A stretch of 64,000 bases of DNA from Phymorhynchus buccinoides (GCA_017654935.2 CM065682.1:34839349-34903348); one strand, 5' to 3'; counted from the first letter of the stretch, positions 48,098-58,783 are shown. The notes: generated from the sequence alone by a model not told the origin. Numbers and translations: made by a program.

Positions 48098-48890
48098 GCG
48101 CAACGCCGAGTACCAGTAACCCTAGTAACGGTAACGCCTAGTAACGATGACGCCTAGTAACGGTAACGCCAAGTACTGGTAACACTGAGTACAGCAAATT
48201 TGAAGCGATTCGGTGAAGAAACGGCGGAGTTATAAGGCCCCGTTTCCCGTTGGCGCTGCTGTGAGAGTGACGCGCTCTCCATAGTAACGGTAACGCCTAG
48301 TAATGGTAACGCGTAGTAACGGTAACGCCAAGTACTGGTAACGCTGAGTACAGCAAATTTGAAGCGATTCGGTTAAGAAAAGGCGGCGTTATAAGGCCCC
48401 GTTTCCCGTTGGCGCTGCTCTGAGAGTGACGCGCTCTCCCGATTCTCGTCAAATTTCCTGCCATGCTTTGCCACGGCCATAGCAAGCCTGACAGCAAATT
48501 TAAAGCGATTCAGTTAAGAAACGGCGGAGTTATTCGTGAAAAGGTGAAGCGGCGCATAGCGCGCGCGTTTCTGAACCGATTTGCTTCCGGTTTGGCACAC
48601 CGAAAGGCACCGTCCCCGGTCATCTATGCCAAATTCGAAGGCAATCGGCCCAGAAACGCCGGAGATACGGGCGCCGAGAGGCCGGCAGATGCGCGTTTCG
48701 CGCATTTGCGAAACCGCGCAAATGACACACCGCCTCGGTTGCCGTTGCCATCGCCCCGTTAGGGCTCACAGCAAATTTGAAGCGATTCGGTCGAAAAACG
48801 GCGGAGTTATAAGGCCCGTTTTGTGTTTCAGACACACACACACACACACCGACGGACAGTTGGCTTTTTACTATATGACTAGCAATCGCC
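48098..48890 (+). repeat. GC-rich dispersed repeat R, copy 2 (longest)
   Basis: The 5' part has iterated GTAACGCCTAGTAACGG words, then two near-identical blocks AAATTTGAAGCGATTCGGT(G/T)AAGAAACGGCGG..GGCCCCGTTTCCCG (about 48187 and 48356). The GC-rich core runs CCGATTTGCTTCCGGTTTGG, GGCAATCGGCCCAGAAACGC, CGCGTTTCGCGCATTTGCG. The end is CGGCGGAGTTATAAGGCCCG, TTTTGTGTTTCAGACACACA, and (AC)n into GACGGACAGTTGGC. No long open frame. It lies in receptor intron 1. Confidence 0.75.
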
Positions 48891-49222
48891 CCATGGCAGT
48901 TAACCCCCATGGCAGTTTTAACCCCGTGGCAGCTATCTCCTCCCTACACCTACCCCCTCCCCACATTTACTTGCTCGGGGACTTATCTGCCACTCGGCGA
49001 CACACTTGTTTGCTATTGTGGCTTTCAACAGACAGCCAGTCTCAAACACACGAAAGTGAAACTTTCGGTTTTACATTTCCAAGAAGAAGGCAGCATTTCT
49101 CCTTCCAAGAAAATGGATCACAAATGTGTAAGGTCTTTCTTTTCAGGGGGGGGGGGGGGGGCACATCTTGACCTATCGCAGAAAGAGTGTTTCATAATCA
49201 TTTCGACTTTGACCTCGCCCGC

Positions 49223-49267
<45 letters not shown>

Positions 49268-49320
49268 TACTTCTTCTTCTTCGTCTTCTAAGTTCTTGTT
49301 CTTCGGTCGTTCAGGCATGT
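48891..49320 (+). other. Receptor intron 1 sequence
   Basis: Holds an 18-base poly-G run (49146-49161) and an AG tract (49226-49264). No gene. Confidence 0.6.
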
Positions 49321-49584
49321 TTCTGTCAATTATGAACGTAGATGCATCATGCTGCTGTTATGCGCCTAAGTAAGAATAATTAGGCCCAGCATGTCTGACT
49401 TCGGGTAGAGGAAATCTTTTTGAAAGTATTTGTTGAAAAAAGGCAGGAGAATTTCTGTCAATTACGAACGTAGATGCATCATGCTGCTGTTATGCATGTA
49501 AGTAAGAATAATTAGGCCCAGCATGTCTGACTTTGGCTAGAGGAAATATTTTTGAAAGTATTTCTTGAAAAAAGGCAGGAGAAT
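49321..49584. repeat. 132-bp tandem duplication
   Basis: 49321-49452 and 49453-49584 are two copies of one 132-bp unit (TTCTGTCAATTA(T/C)GAACG to GGCAGGAGAAT) with about ten differences. Confidence 0.92.
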
Positions 49585-49800
49585 GGACCGGAAAGGCAGA
49601 ACGATAGTAGATAACAGCATGCAAAGGGAAACGGCAGAATCAAAGAGACTGACAGATTAGAGGTAGTTATAAGCACATAACTTCCAGAAGGTGGGGGAAC
49701 TATTTGTACAGAAGACCCCCCCCCCCCCTCCCAGTATCCCTAGGGGGGGGGAAGCTTGCTGCGTTCTACCCCCACCCCCACCCCCACCCACACCCCCAGT

Positions 49801-49861
<61 letters not shown>

Positions 49862-50214
49862 CTGTCTGTATAAAAATAGCTGCAGCCGGGCTCGTGGCGG
49901 GGAGGCAAGCAAAGAGCCAAAGACATTGAAAAGAAAAGACTGGCATCTGGTCCCTGTTTCCTATATCAGTAGTGAGGACAGAAACACTGGTTGTGTCCCT
50001 TTTAAACATCTTTATGACATAACACGTCGATAGGCCAGTTGAATTCTCCGTTCAAATTCCAATCTGAGTCTTTGCATAGCCGCCACTGACGATAACTACC
50101 CCACTAACGATAACTCTATCAGCCAGGCTCGCTGTAACTCTTAAGTAGTCCATTTTCCCCTTTTAGAGTCTTTGGTTATGTGTGAAGTGTTGGTTGAAAT
50201 TAGCGTCCTGCAAA
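49585..50214 (+). other. Receptor intron 1 sequence with a CT tract
   Basis: C- and G-rich short runs (49716-49799) and a CT tract (49802-49859). No gene. Confidence 0.6.
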
Positions 50215-50649
50215 ATAAATCGGTTTATAGCGCGTGTTTATGAACGGATGGTGTTGAAATTTTGCACGACGATAGTCACTATCCCTGGTCACGCATGTTC
50301 CTAATCTCGTGTCAATGTCGGGTCTGGTTATGCCGCGGTTTGTGAAAACGTGAAGCGGCCTGTCGGCGCCCGTATCTCCGGCATTTCTGAATCGATTCGC
50401 TTCCGGTTTGGCACACGGATAGTCCCCGGCCCCGGTCATCTTCCTGCCAAATTCGAAGGCAATCGGCCCAGAAACGCCGGAGATACGGGCGCCGTGAGGC
50501 CGGCGGATGCGCGTTTCGCGCATTTGCGAAACCGCGCAAATGATACGACCGCCTCGGTTGCCGTTGCCATCGCCCCGTGAGGGCTCACAGCAAATTTGAA
50601 GCGATTCGGTCGAAAAACGGCGGAGTTATAAGGCCCGTTTTGTGTTTCA

Positions 50650-50717
<68 letters not shown>

Positions 50718-50745
50718 CAGTTGGCTTATTACTATATGATGATGA
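50215..50745 (+). repeat. GC-rich dispersed repeat R, copy 3
   Basis: Same core and 3' end as 48098-48890 (GGCAATCGGCCCAGAAACGC, CGGCGGAGTTATAAGGCCCG, TTTTGTGTTTCAGACACACA) with a longer (AC)n (50650-50714) and the terminal GGACAGTTGGCTTATTACTA then TATGATGATGATG. It ends immediately before the 4.65-kb duplicated segment. Confidence 0.78.
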
Positions 50746-50983
50746 TGACAAACTCTTTGGGTGAGCCTTAACGTTTTTGACTAGCTTAGAACAATACTCA
50801 AGTCTTTGTTTGAGTTACGTAATGGTAATATTAAATATTAATTCATGATTTTCTTGTTTTCTAAAAAAAAATCTGTGTATAGACCAATGAGATAGTTTAT
50901 TTAGGCATGACGAGTTGATTTTTTGTCAATACTGCAGTCAATTTTGTTCTGTATTTTTCTGTACCTATTGAAGAACCGGTAAA

Positions 50984-51391
50984 GGTAAAGATGTGCCACC
51001 CCCCCCCTGCATTTCTCGGTTAATTCTATTTTTCCGTTTTTGCCTTTCTTACCATACATAAAGCTGTATTTTAGGAAATCTTTTAGCTAATAACCTTTTT
51101 GGAATACTAACCCTAGCCCTAACCCTAGCCCTAAACCTAACCCTACCCCCCACTATGTACTGCAGTACACCGCGATTTGTCACAGTTGTGGTTCGTTGCG
51201 TTTTTCCGTCTTCTAGGGTGGGGGGTAGGGTTAGGTTTAGGGCTAGGGTTAGGGATACTGATAGGGTTAGTATTCCAAAAAGGTTATTAGCTAAAAATGT
51301 TCCTAAAATACAGCTTTATGTATGGTAAGAAAGGCAATAACGGAAAAATAGAATTAACCGAGATAGGTAGGGGGGGTGGCACATCTTGACC
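50984..51391. repeat. Hairpin with telomere-like repeats at its tip
   Basis: Inverted arms at about 50984-51153 and 51218-51391 pair over about 170 bp. From outside in: GGTAAAGATGTGCCACC, CGGTTAATTCTATTTTTCCG, CTTTCTTACCATACATAAAG, TAGCTAATAACCTTTTTGGA, then ACCCTAGCCCTAACCCTAGC and CCTAAACCTAACCCTACCCC. The 64-base loop contains TACTGCAGTA. The tip of each arm is thus degenerate (TTAGGG)n. It lies in receptor intron 1, directly before the 23-bp repeat array. A second copy is at 59539-59948. Confidence 0.88.
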
Positions 51392-51394
51392 TTC

Positions 51395-51685
51395 GAATCG
51401 CAAACAAAGTTGTTTCAAATCACAAAATGGGAGCTTTATTGAATCACAAACGAGAAAGTATTTATCACAAATTAAAAGCTGTCAAATTACAAATAATACA
51501 TGTTTTGATTAGAAGTGAGAGCTGTTGCGAATCACAAAAGAAAGCTGTTTCAAATAACAAAAGAGAGCTTGTCTGAATCACAAAATGAGAGTTTTCTCAA
51601 ATCACAAAAGAAAGCAGTTTTGAATCACAGAACAACAAAGACGTTTGAAACAACAAGAAAGCTTTTTCGAATTGTGTGTTTGCAG
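51395..51685 (+). repeat. Degenerate 23-bp intronic repeat upstream of the NCD3G exon
   Basis: About a dozen diverged units around AATCACAAAAGAAAGCTGTT, clearest at 51530-51640 where units of 23, 23, 24 and 23 bp follow each other. It abuts the polypyrimidine tract and acceptor GTGTTTGCAG. The counterpart is at 31095-31760 on the minus strand. Confidence 0.8.
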
Positions 51686-52079
51686 GATCACATTGCCTTC
51701 AAGCCACGGCCTACAGCTACAGGTCAATTTTCAGGGATCATCGACGATGGTTTCCATACCATACCCCAGTCGGTTTGCAGCAAGCCATGTCAACCAGGAT
51801 ATGAAATCCTAGTGGGCCAGCCCCACTGCTGCTTCAAATGCATCAAGTGCCGGCCTAATGAAAGAACGGTGCTGGATAGCTTTGGTAACCTCCAATGCCA
51901 GATATGCCCTTCGGAGTCCAACTTCACGTGGCCTGATGAGGAAACAAAGACCAAATGCCTGCCTATTGAAGCTGTGTACCGGCTTGGTATCCAGCATTCT
52001 GTGGGTGTCATTCTGCTTACCCTGTGTAGCCTGACATTTGGCATGGGAGCCACTACCACCGTGCTCTACTTTATCAACG
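51686..52079 (+). CDS. mGluR-like class C GPCR exon (NCD3G domain and TM1), copy 1
   Basis: Acceptor TGTGTTTGCAG, start DHIAFKPRPTATGQFSGIID, donor GTCAGT after AACG: 394 bp, ending in phase 1. The nine-cysteine pattern is complete (VCSKPC, HCCFKCIKC, LQCQICPSESNFTWPDEETK, KCLP). TM1 is VGVILLTLCSLTFGMGATTT VLYF. The last partial codon G joins GT of the next exon to make Gly (NGHTSLIK), as in the minus copy. The frame is intact. The near-identical exon at 60243-60636 differs in protein by SGIID against SEIID. Confidence 0.93.
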
Positions 52080-52285
52080 GTCAGTTTCTTGTTGTTGTTG
52101 TTAATGTTTTTGTTGTTCTTTATATTTTTTGCTGCAGCTACTGCTGTTGTTATTCTTGAAGAATGCGTAGATGACTCACCTGTAATAGTCGTGTGTATTA
52201 TTGTACTCCCAGTTCTAACAGAACGGGAGTACATTGGGATGGGAACGAAAGCTCTGAGTTGCCCTGTCCTCGTGCAAGCTCGCGC

Positions 52286-52316
<31 letters not shown>

Positions 52317-52448
52317 TTGTGTGTGTGTGCGTGTGCGCGTGTGCGTATGCGCGCGCGCGCGTGTGTGTGTGTGACCGAAATGTGTTCCAGTCCATAACGC
52401 CTAAACCACTGAACCGATCGTAATGAAACGTGATACAATGATTCCTTA
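52080..52448 (+). other. Receptor intron 2 start with GC/TG microsatellite
   Basis: (GTT)n-like text after the donor, then a (GC)n(TG)n tract with GCGTGTGCG steps (52279-52371). No gene. Confidence 0.7.
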
Positions 52449-52712
52449 AGGCGGCGACAGACTATGTGGCTGCCTCATGTGACTCGATCAGGTCGTGACG
52501 TTTCACCTCATTTGCATACCATCTAACTCGATCAGTCTGACTCAGTCGGGCCCAGTCAAGTGACAGGGCCGAATAGGGCGGGTTCTAAATTTCACTGATC
52601 GAGTCTGATCGAGTCAGATGGCTTGTGACGTCTTCTGTGCGGGAAACAAAATTGGAACTACGTCACGACGTGATTACGTCATATGAGGCAGTCACATAGT
52701 CTGTCGCCGGCT
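52449..52712. mobile_element. 264-bp palindromic MITE with TTA target duplication
   Basis: Terminal inverted repeats AGGCGGCGACAGACTATGTG, then GCTGCCTCAT, and the reverse complement AGCCGGCGACAGACTATGTG. TTA flanks both ends (52446-52448 and 52713-52715), as in PIF/Harbinger elements. The interior is also largely self-complementary, with GACTCGATCAG words facing CTGATCGAGTC and CGTCACGAC facing GTCGTGACG. No coding capacity. Copy at 61025-61288. Confidence 0.85.
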
Positions 52713-53943
52713 TTAGACCTTGCAGATGCTGCACACGATATTAGATTTACATAGACAAGCCATATCAACGTAATCCCAGTGAAAAGTAATTTGAATATTA
52801 AACTGACGCCGATTTTTTCAATGATAATGGATGGACTTAAACCAACAGGTGTCGCCTAACAACTTTTTGGGGGGTAAAATATTTAAATTCTCAATATTAC
52901 CATACTGATACAAGAATTGTTTTTACACCAAAAAACCCAATAATCCGACAATCAAAAATTAACTCCCTTGACAAGGGAGACAATACACTCTACACGACTT
53001 TTCGCCCTCCAGGAAATAGACTGGGCCTACAGAGTACGAGTATTCCTCTGTCTGTCTGTCTTTGGGTGGGATGGGCGGGGTCGTGGTGAGTGGGTGGATG
53101 GGGGAGTGTTTATGCTGATTGAGAACTGTTGGGTCAGTAGAAAGGAAAACAGGGGAGGGTAAATTGATAGGGCCGCATGAGGGGTGTGGTGGGGGGGAAT
53201 GGGCTGGGAGATTGTAGTCCAAGCTACTTAATTAAGGCTAGTCTTTGAAGAGGCTAATAATAAAGTGAGAATAAGAGAAGACTGAACTGGGACTACGTTT
53301 ATAAGGCGTTTGCCTTCTTGTTTCTGGTTAATGACACTTGCTGTACAGACGGTTGTGTGTACGGGTGTGATGACGCATGCATTGTGTTCTTTTTCTACTT
53401 GTCAATGAATGTAAAAATCTCGAGATGTTATGCAAGTAATCACGATTTCAAAGTGAAAAATTAAACTTGGCTGCGAGTTTTGTTGCACTTTTATTTGTCA
53501 TAACTTTTGTGGGGCTGTCCTATGTCAGTAAAGATGTTTGTCTCAGGCAGAGATGTCTTGAAGGGGTTAAAGGCAAATTTAATAATTCCTGGAACTTATT
53601 TTTGACTAACGTGTGAAGATGAAAAGTTAATTAAACTAAATATGAAGAAAATCAAACTGCTTCACGTCTTTATTTGATGATTTACATGGTTAAGAGCCTT
53701 TCCCTAGCAACATTTGTGTGGAATATACAGCTAGTTTATGGCTGTGTGAGGCTGCTCAATTTTATTTGTTTCAAGATTAAGCGTCATTAATACATGTATC
53801 ATGTATTTTACATTATCGAGGAAAGGCACAGATGTATGTAAGAACAGTTTTGAACAGAACAGAGGCATACATAATTATATACTACTCCACACTTGCTTTG
53901 CATCACTTAAAACATTCTGTATTTTGAATTCCATTGGCGCTAT
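52713..53943 (+). other. Receptor intron 2 sequence
   Basis: No exon recognised. Contains (CTGT)n at 53048-53062 and G-rich text to 53200. Repeated at 61289-62520. Confidence 0.5.
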
Positions 53944-53944
53944 G

Positions 53945-53985
<41 letters not shown>

Positions 53986-54060
53986 TTTATTTCACATAGC
54001 GCTAAGATCCATGCAGTAGTATGCTCGATGCTTTAGAAAAGCAACATTGAAAGATGAAAA
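53944..54060 (-). mobile_element. (ATT)n-tailed 3' terminus of a CR1/L2-like element
   Basis: On the minus strand TTTTCTAAAGCATCGAGCAT, CTGCATGGATCTTAGCGCTA and TGTGAAATAAAATT lead into about 14 ATT units. Same end structure as 17648 and 28187. Second copy at 62521-62640. Confidence 0.55.
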
Positions 54061-54359
54061 ATATGCATTAAAATCAACAGGATAGTCATACTACCAACAT
54101 TCCAGTGCCAAGATCCTCAAATTTGCAGAAAATCAACATATAGAGTACCAACAGGTCTGCGCGTTGATTGGGTATGCGCATACCCCCCACCCTCCCTTGA
54201 AATCGTAGAGATTGTAATGAAATCACGTCATGCTTGCGTCATTTTAAGGGGTACGCAACCCCCTTTGGTACTCTAGAGCAAACGATTCATTTAGCAGAAA
54301 ACTGAGTAAACTTTGTCAAACACACACAATGGAATAACAATAACGAGTGTGATTTCCAG

Positions 54360-55250
54360 GTTTCTGAATGACACCCTGAAGTACCTCATCAAGGACTAGA
54401 GATTCTGGACCTTCTGCTGGGGTGTCATGTCCCATTCTTATTTGACGACCTATTCAGGGTCCGGCTTGCACAGATGTCTCGGGTCATGTCCCAAACATGT
54501 TATATGGACTTTAAGTCAGGAAACCTGATTGACTCCTCAATTCGCTCTATTGATTCATCCTCAAAGCACTGGTCCATACTGCTTAATCCATGTGGTCGAG
54601 TGTTACTGTCCTTGAAAATGAAATCCATGCCAAAGGCACCTTAATTAAGTCTCAGGAAAAAAACCAGGACCTCATTTTGATTCATTACTGTTGCCAGGTT
54701 TCTGTTTCTGGGCACATGGAAGGCTATCTTTCAGACCATTAATGAGCTACCTCAACAATGGACATGTTGCTGACATCATCATTGTGGAATTGGTATTTCC
54801 TGCTCCTCCACACCCCATGCTTTCATTATCTCAGGTTTGGGACAAATGTTTACACACCAGTAAGCAAGATGGGAGTCCAGTCATAATGCAGTGCAGCCCA
54901 GAAGAGATGTTGGCGAGCTTGATGACAAGAAATATTTATGTCCTCCCGCTAAATGGAAATGTCAGGTCTCCCACCAGAATACTCTCTTTTGACAATATAA
55001 TATTTATGTAGCTTGGAACAAGTTTCATATTCTTGTGGCCACACTTTAGTCGACATTCATGGCCACCTGGTGCAGAGATAACCCAAATTCAAGCAATCCA
55101 CCAGCTCAGACCATCTGAATGTCTGTCAAACGCTTTTAGAGCAATTGTTCAGACATCATGAACTAGTCAGTGATACAACACTGACGATGTTCTTCAACCA
55201 GCACGCAAAACAGGTTTTGGTCGGAGCATTGTCCATGGATGTCAAATTTA
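54360..55250 (-). mobile_element. Tc1/mariner-like transposase relic
   Basis: Minus strand: WAALHYDWTPILLTG (like the VWGGIS block) near 54870, DFIFKDSNTRPHGLSSMD, SIERIEESIRFPDLKSI, a stop, then HVWDMTRDICASRTLNRS. This matches the DNAxPH...SPDLNPIEHVWD signature of Tc1-like enzymes, which cut and paste at TA sites. By alignment the second catalytic Asp is Ser, and the catalytic Glu codon is TAA (54500-54502), so the enzyme is dead. The element ends are not defined. A frame-neutral plus-strand open reading frame at 54691-55011 is its shadow. Confidence 0.7.
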
Positions 55251-55412
55251 GGGGGTAGAATCCGAAATGTGCATATTGCTGGCTGCAGTTAGTACTGTTC
55301 AGTTGATTGCGTGACAATGATTGGTGTCAATATCAAAAAACAAATTATGTAAATAAGGGAAGGCTTTGATAAAATTCAGAAAACAAGAAGTGATGCAAAG
55401 CCATTGTGGAGT

Positions 55413-55708
55413 AGTATAGTTTATATTTTTAAAGAAGATAAGGAAAACTAACCTTTACTGCTATTTGATAAAGAGCCTACAATTATGTGTTCCTTCTATT
55501 CCTCATCGTTATCCTTCTTCCCCTCTTGTTGGTGGTGGCGTGGTCTTCTTCTAGCTTCTTCTTCTTCGCATTCTTGTTCTATACCTTAACCATCACTGTG
55601 TTGATTCGAAATTTGTTTTGAGTCTACTTCTAAGCATAACTCCAAGAAATGCAGACACACAATTGCTTTCCCCTGACAATTCTTACCCTTGTTTATTAAT
55701 CTCAACAG
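55413..55708 (+). other. Receptor intron 2, 3' end
   Basis: Contains CTTCTT-rich text (55500-55590) and the acceptor AATCTCAACAG. First part of copy 1 not represented in copy 2. Confidence 0.6.
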
Positions 55709-56001
55709 GTCACACCAGTCTGATCAAAGCCAGTGGCAAAGATATGTGCAGTATCATGCTGTTCAGCCAACTGGCATTCTCTCTGGTGACGGTAATGTAC
55801 GTTGTTCCACCGACAGACACCATCTGCCAGATCCTCACATTCTGCTCCCCGCTGTCATTCACGGTGATGTACGCCCCATTGGTGGTCAAGACTAGCCGTA
55901 TCTACCGGATCTTTGTACGAAAATCCAAGTCGGCTAGGAAACTTCGCTTCATTTCTCCACACTCCCAGATTGTATTAGTGTGCTTCATCATCCTTGTTAA
56001 G
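55709..56001 (+). CDS. mGluR-like class C GPCR exon (TM2 to start of TM4), intact
   Basis: 293 bp, acceptor ATCTCAACAG, donor GTATCT; phase 1 in, phase 0 out. It reads HTSLIKASGKDMCSIMLFSQ, LAFSLVTVMYVVPPTDTICQ, ILTFCSPLSFTVMYAPLVVK and TSRIYRIF, then KLRFISPHSQIVLVCFIILV. RFISPHSQ is even closer to the mGluR consensus (RFISPxSQ) than the minus paralog. It covers TM2, TM3, intracellular loop 2 and the start of TM4. The next exon (TM4 end to TM7) is not found between here and the gap at 58815; in the minus gene that intron is 3.86 kb, which would place the exon beyond the gap. Confidence 0.92.
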
Positions 56002-56127
56002 GTATCTCTATTTCTGGTGTTCTGGTGCTGACTTGGTGGTGTTTCTTGTCAAATGTTCAATGTGTGTGGAAGAAGTTCTAGTGGTATGTTTTTGCCTTTC
56101 ATTCCAATGTAGTTTCAATACATTCCT

Positions 56128-56690
56128 TAAAGGTGGACCCAGACGAATAAGTTTTTGCAAAAAAAAATCGAGATCACCAGAAAGACAGTGTTTTCAAGGA
56201 TCGGATTACTCACTTTGCTCTAGTTTTCTAGATATCAAACCGTCAAAACGGCGATTCCTCCTTTGCAGAGTTGCCGGAGAGAGAAGTCATTTGAACGGGG
56301 TGGGTGGAGGCCACTCGAGCGGTTGAACTTGAAGCTCTTTTCGTCTTTGTAGCGCAGTAAAAAAAATTGGAGCTATTTCCTTTGTTGTGAGCGAAACTCC
56401 TTTTGGTAAACTGCAAATAAAAAGGCTTGTATCGTGGAAATTTTGTGATTTGATCAAAGCGACTGAGGCGGCCATTAGAAAAGAGAAGGAAGACGCCTTC
56501 TCTTTCACTGAAATAATTTGACTTCCAGCACCTCTACCAAGGAGGAATCTCCGATTTGACGGTTTGATTTCTAGGAAACCAGAGCAAAGTGAGTGTTGCG
56601 ATCTATGTATAGGGTGTTTTCCTGGTGATCTCGATGTTTTTCTTGCAAAAACTCATCCGTCAGGGTGTCCCTTTAAGTAAATGTGATACC
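56128..56690. mobile_element. Foldback element, family F, copy B
   Basis: Terminal inverted repeats of about 150 bp: the left from TTAAAGGTGGACCCAGACG and the right ending CATCCGTCAGGGTGTCCCTT. The centre (TTTCCTTTGTTGTGAGCGAA, CTCCTTTTGGTAAACTG) is the reverse complement of the centre of copy A at 25203-25793. It starts 127 bp after the receptor exon. Confidence 0.75.
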
Positions 56691-56769
56691 CAACGCCACT
56701 CGTATCAAATATTTACCGAGGTTATTTTCTTTTTCTTCTTTTTGTTCTTATTTCTTGTATTTGGACTAA

Positions 56770-57435
56770 TACTCGGTGAGGAGCTGGGGGGTACCCTGCA
56801 CCAGGATGTCATCTCTCTCACTTAAGAAATAATCAACAAATCCCTAACTTGGCATATATTTTCACAAACTACAATATATTAGGGTCATTCATGCCAGGTT
56901 TGAAGGTTCTGGACCGAATAGGTATGTCACAGTTGCAAAAGGATCATCCCTACCCCCAAAACTGGAATATCGCTCGGAATCCTTAAAAACGTCTTTTTGG
57001 CAGATCTTGTTAATTTTTGACCACTTGATTGCTTATAAATCAAGTCAGGGAGAGAGATGACACCCTCTTTTAATCATGACAATGACAGTACGCGAAGAAC
57101 GCGTGTCACGTAAGCCAAGTTATAGCCTTATTATTTGTAATGCTCTTTTTATGATACTTACTCACTGCTTTTACTAAACTAGGAAGTAAATTATAGTTTT
57201 CTTAGTTTTAATACCACTTGATTACTTATTGAAAATGCAATTGCCAAAATAGGTTTAGGGGGGTACCCTTGCGGCAAGGGCAATAACTCTAAGACCAACC
57301 CAAATGTTTTGCTGTTAACATGCATAAATGGATTCAGCACACTCTGGAACACATGTTAGATCTAGTCTGGTTTAGCCCTGGAGGGGGGGGGGGGGGGGGG
57401 GGGGTGCAGGGTACCCCCCAGCTCCTCACCGAGTA
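56770..57435. mobile_element. Element with 33-bp perfect inverted ends
   Basis: 56770-56802 (TACTCGGTGAGGAGCTGGGG, then GGTACCCTGCACC) and 57403-57435 are exact reverse complements. TAA flanks both ends (56767-56769 and 57436-57438), fitting a TAA or TA target duplication. The interior (600 bp) has no transposase and ends in a 22-base poly-G (57383-57404). A non-autonomous DNA transposon is likely. Confidence 0.75.
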
Positions 57436-57788
57436 TAATATGAACACCCTAGATTTGGAAAGCACCTTTGCTATAACAAAAAAGAAGGGTTTCCTTGTGA
57501 AATGAGTGTCTTGGTTGCCTTTAAGTTGGTGGTAATAAATGTTTAAATAATTTAATACATTACACCTCGAATATCTCTTCCTTGCTAGGAACCGTAAAAC
57601 AATCAAGTTATCCGAGGGTTGAGATATCCAGTCCTCGGACAACTTGAGATTTTCAGCAAGAGAACTAAACCAAATAGGCTTGGTCTGGATAACGAGACAT
57701 TTTCGGCTAATGGATCGATTTATCCGAGTAACGGATAAGTCAACGTTTTCAGTGAGAGGTAGAGTTATCAGAGTATAAAAAGCACATT

Positions 57789-57826
<38 letters not shown>

Positions 57827-58249
57827 CCCTTTGCCTGTCTGTCTCTCTTCTGCCCCCCCCCCCCCTCTTCTTTAATCTTTTTTATTGTTGTATATTTGTT
57901 TTTCTTATGATTAAGTTCTTAGTATATCGAAGTATCTATCGTATTTCGTGTGTTTCTATTCGCGCGTGCATGTGTGTGCATGTTTGCTCCAGTACGATTA
58001 TCTCAAAAAACACTTGCCCTCCCCGGGGCCTGCATGTGAACAGATGTGTGATTAAGTCACGTGTTTTTTGGAAGTGATTATGATAAGAGGAAGAGCAAAC
58101 GATTTCAGCATGATTGCGTGTATTATAATTATTTCTGGGGAATTTGTTTTTCGAAACGGACAAGGTGTACACAGTCTACCATTTTTGGCTCACTCGTGTC
58201 AACGACACGAAAGCGAGTCTATTTTTGTTATGCTTCTTCGGTTATATAT
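57436..58249. other. No gene recognised; poly-C tracts
   Basis: Includes long poly-C runs (57790-57825 and 57854-57865). No TM5-TM7 receptor exon was found here on either strand. Confidence 0.6.
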
Positions 58250-58292
58250 GTGTGTGTGTGCGTGCGTGCGTGCGTGCGTGCGTGCGTGTGTG

Positions 58293-58345
<53 letters not shown>
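58250..58345. repeat. (TG)n microsatellite
   Basis: TG/CG steps followed by pure TG. Confidence 0.97.
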
Positions 58346-58347
<2 letters not shown>

Positions 58348-58557
58348 GTCTGTGGCAACCTTAACGATGGCTTTTTTTAATTTATCTAAAAGGCGTTCAT
58401 CTATCAAACTTTGCACACATATAGGTGCTTATGCAAGCTTTCAAACAATAATGATTTGAATAATAAAATACTTAAAACAACAGTGTAAGCAAATAACATT
58501 TTAGATTAGTGGGTTTAGAGAGTATTGAATCGGCAACATGAGTTAAAAGTCATCAAC

Positions 58558-58640
58558 AGTGAACGCCTCACTAGCTCACTGCGTAGAGCGTTAGTCTCTC
58601 ATGCGAATGTTCGGAGTTCGATTCACGGCAAGGGCACTTT
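58558..58640 (+). other. tRNA-like sequence (SINE head or tRNA pseudogene)
   Basis: TAGCTCACTGCGTAGAGCG resembles an A-box region and GGAGTTCGATTCA a B-box, with CTCATGC at the anticodon position and a T run after it. The acceptor and anticodon stems do not pair well, so a functional tRNA is unlikely. Confidence 0.4.
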
Positions 58641-58685
58641 TTTCTTTCTTTCTTTAGTTGTATCCATTAACAATAGTTTCATTTC

Positions 58686-58783
58686 ACACACACACGCGCA
58701 CACACGCACACACACACACGTACACGCACGCACGCACGCACACGCACACGCACACACACGCACACACACACACACACACACAC
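58686..58783. repeat. (AC)n/(ACGC)n microsatellite
   Basis: Ends 31 bases before the third gap, a likely cause of the contig break. Confidence 0.95.

Larger units (their letters stand above)
50760..55412 (+). repeat. 4.65-kb segment, copy 1 (direct duplicate of 59315-64000)
   Basis: Almost every base matches 59315-64000. Differences are single substitutions, microsatellite lengths and the telomere-like run. It includes a receptor exon, the hairpin, the MITE and the transposase relic. Copy 1 continues beyond 55412; copy 2 is cut by the window end. Confidence 0.97.

Noticed and set aside
51376..51685. Open frame running into the NCD3G exon from upstream (and at 59933)
   Set aside because: The upstream part is read-through of the 23-bp repeat. 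A clear acceptor at the exon start and the paralog comparison set the exon boundary.
54691..55011. Plus-strand open frame of 106 residues, present twice
   Set aside because: It lies antisense to the Tc1-like transposase relic and is duplicated only because the segment is.
58558..58640. Functional tRNA gene with CAT anticodon
   Set aside because: The A- and B-box-like words are present, but the acceptor and anticodon stems pair poorly.
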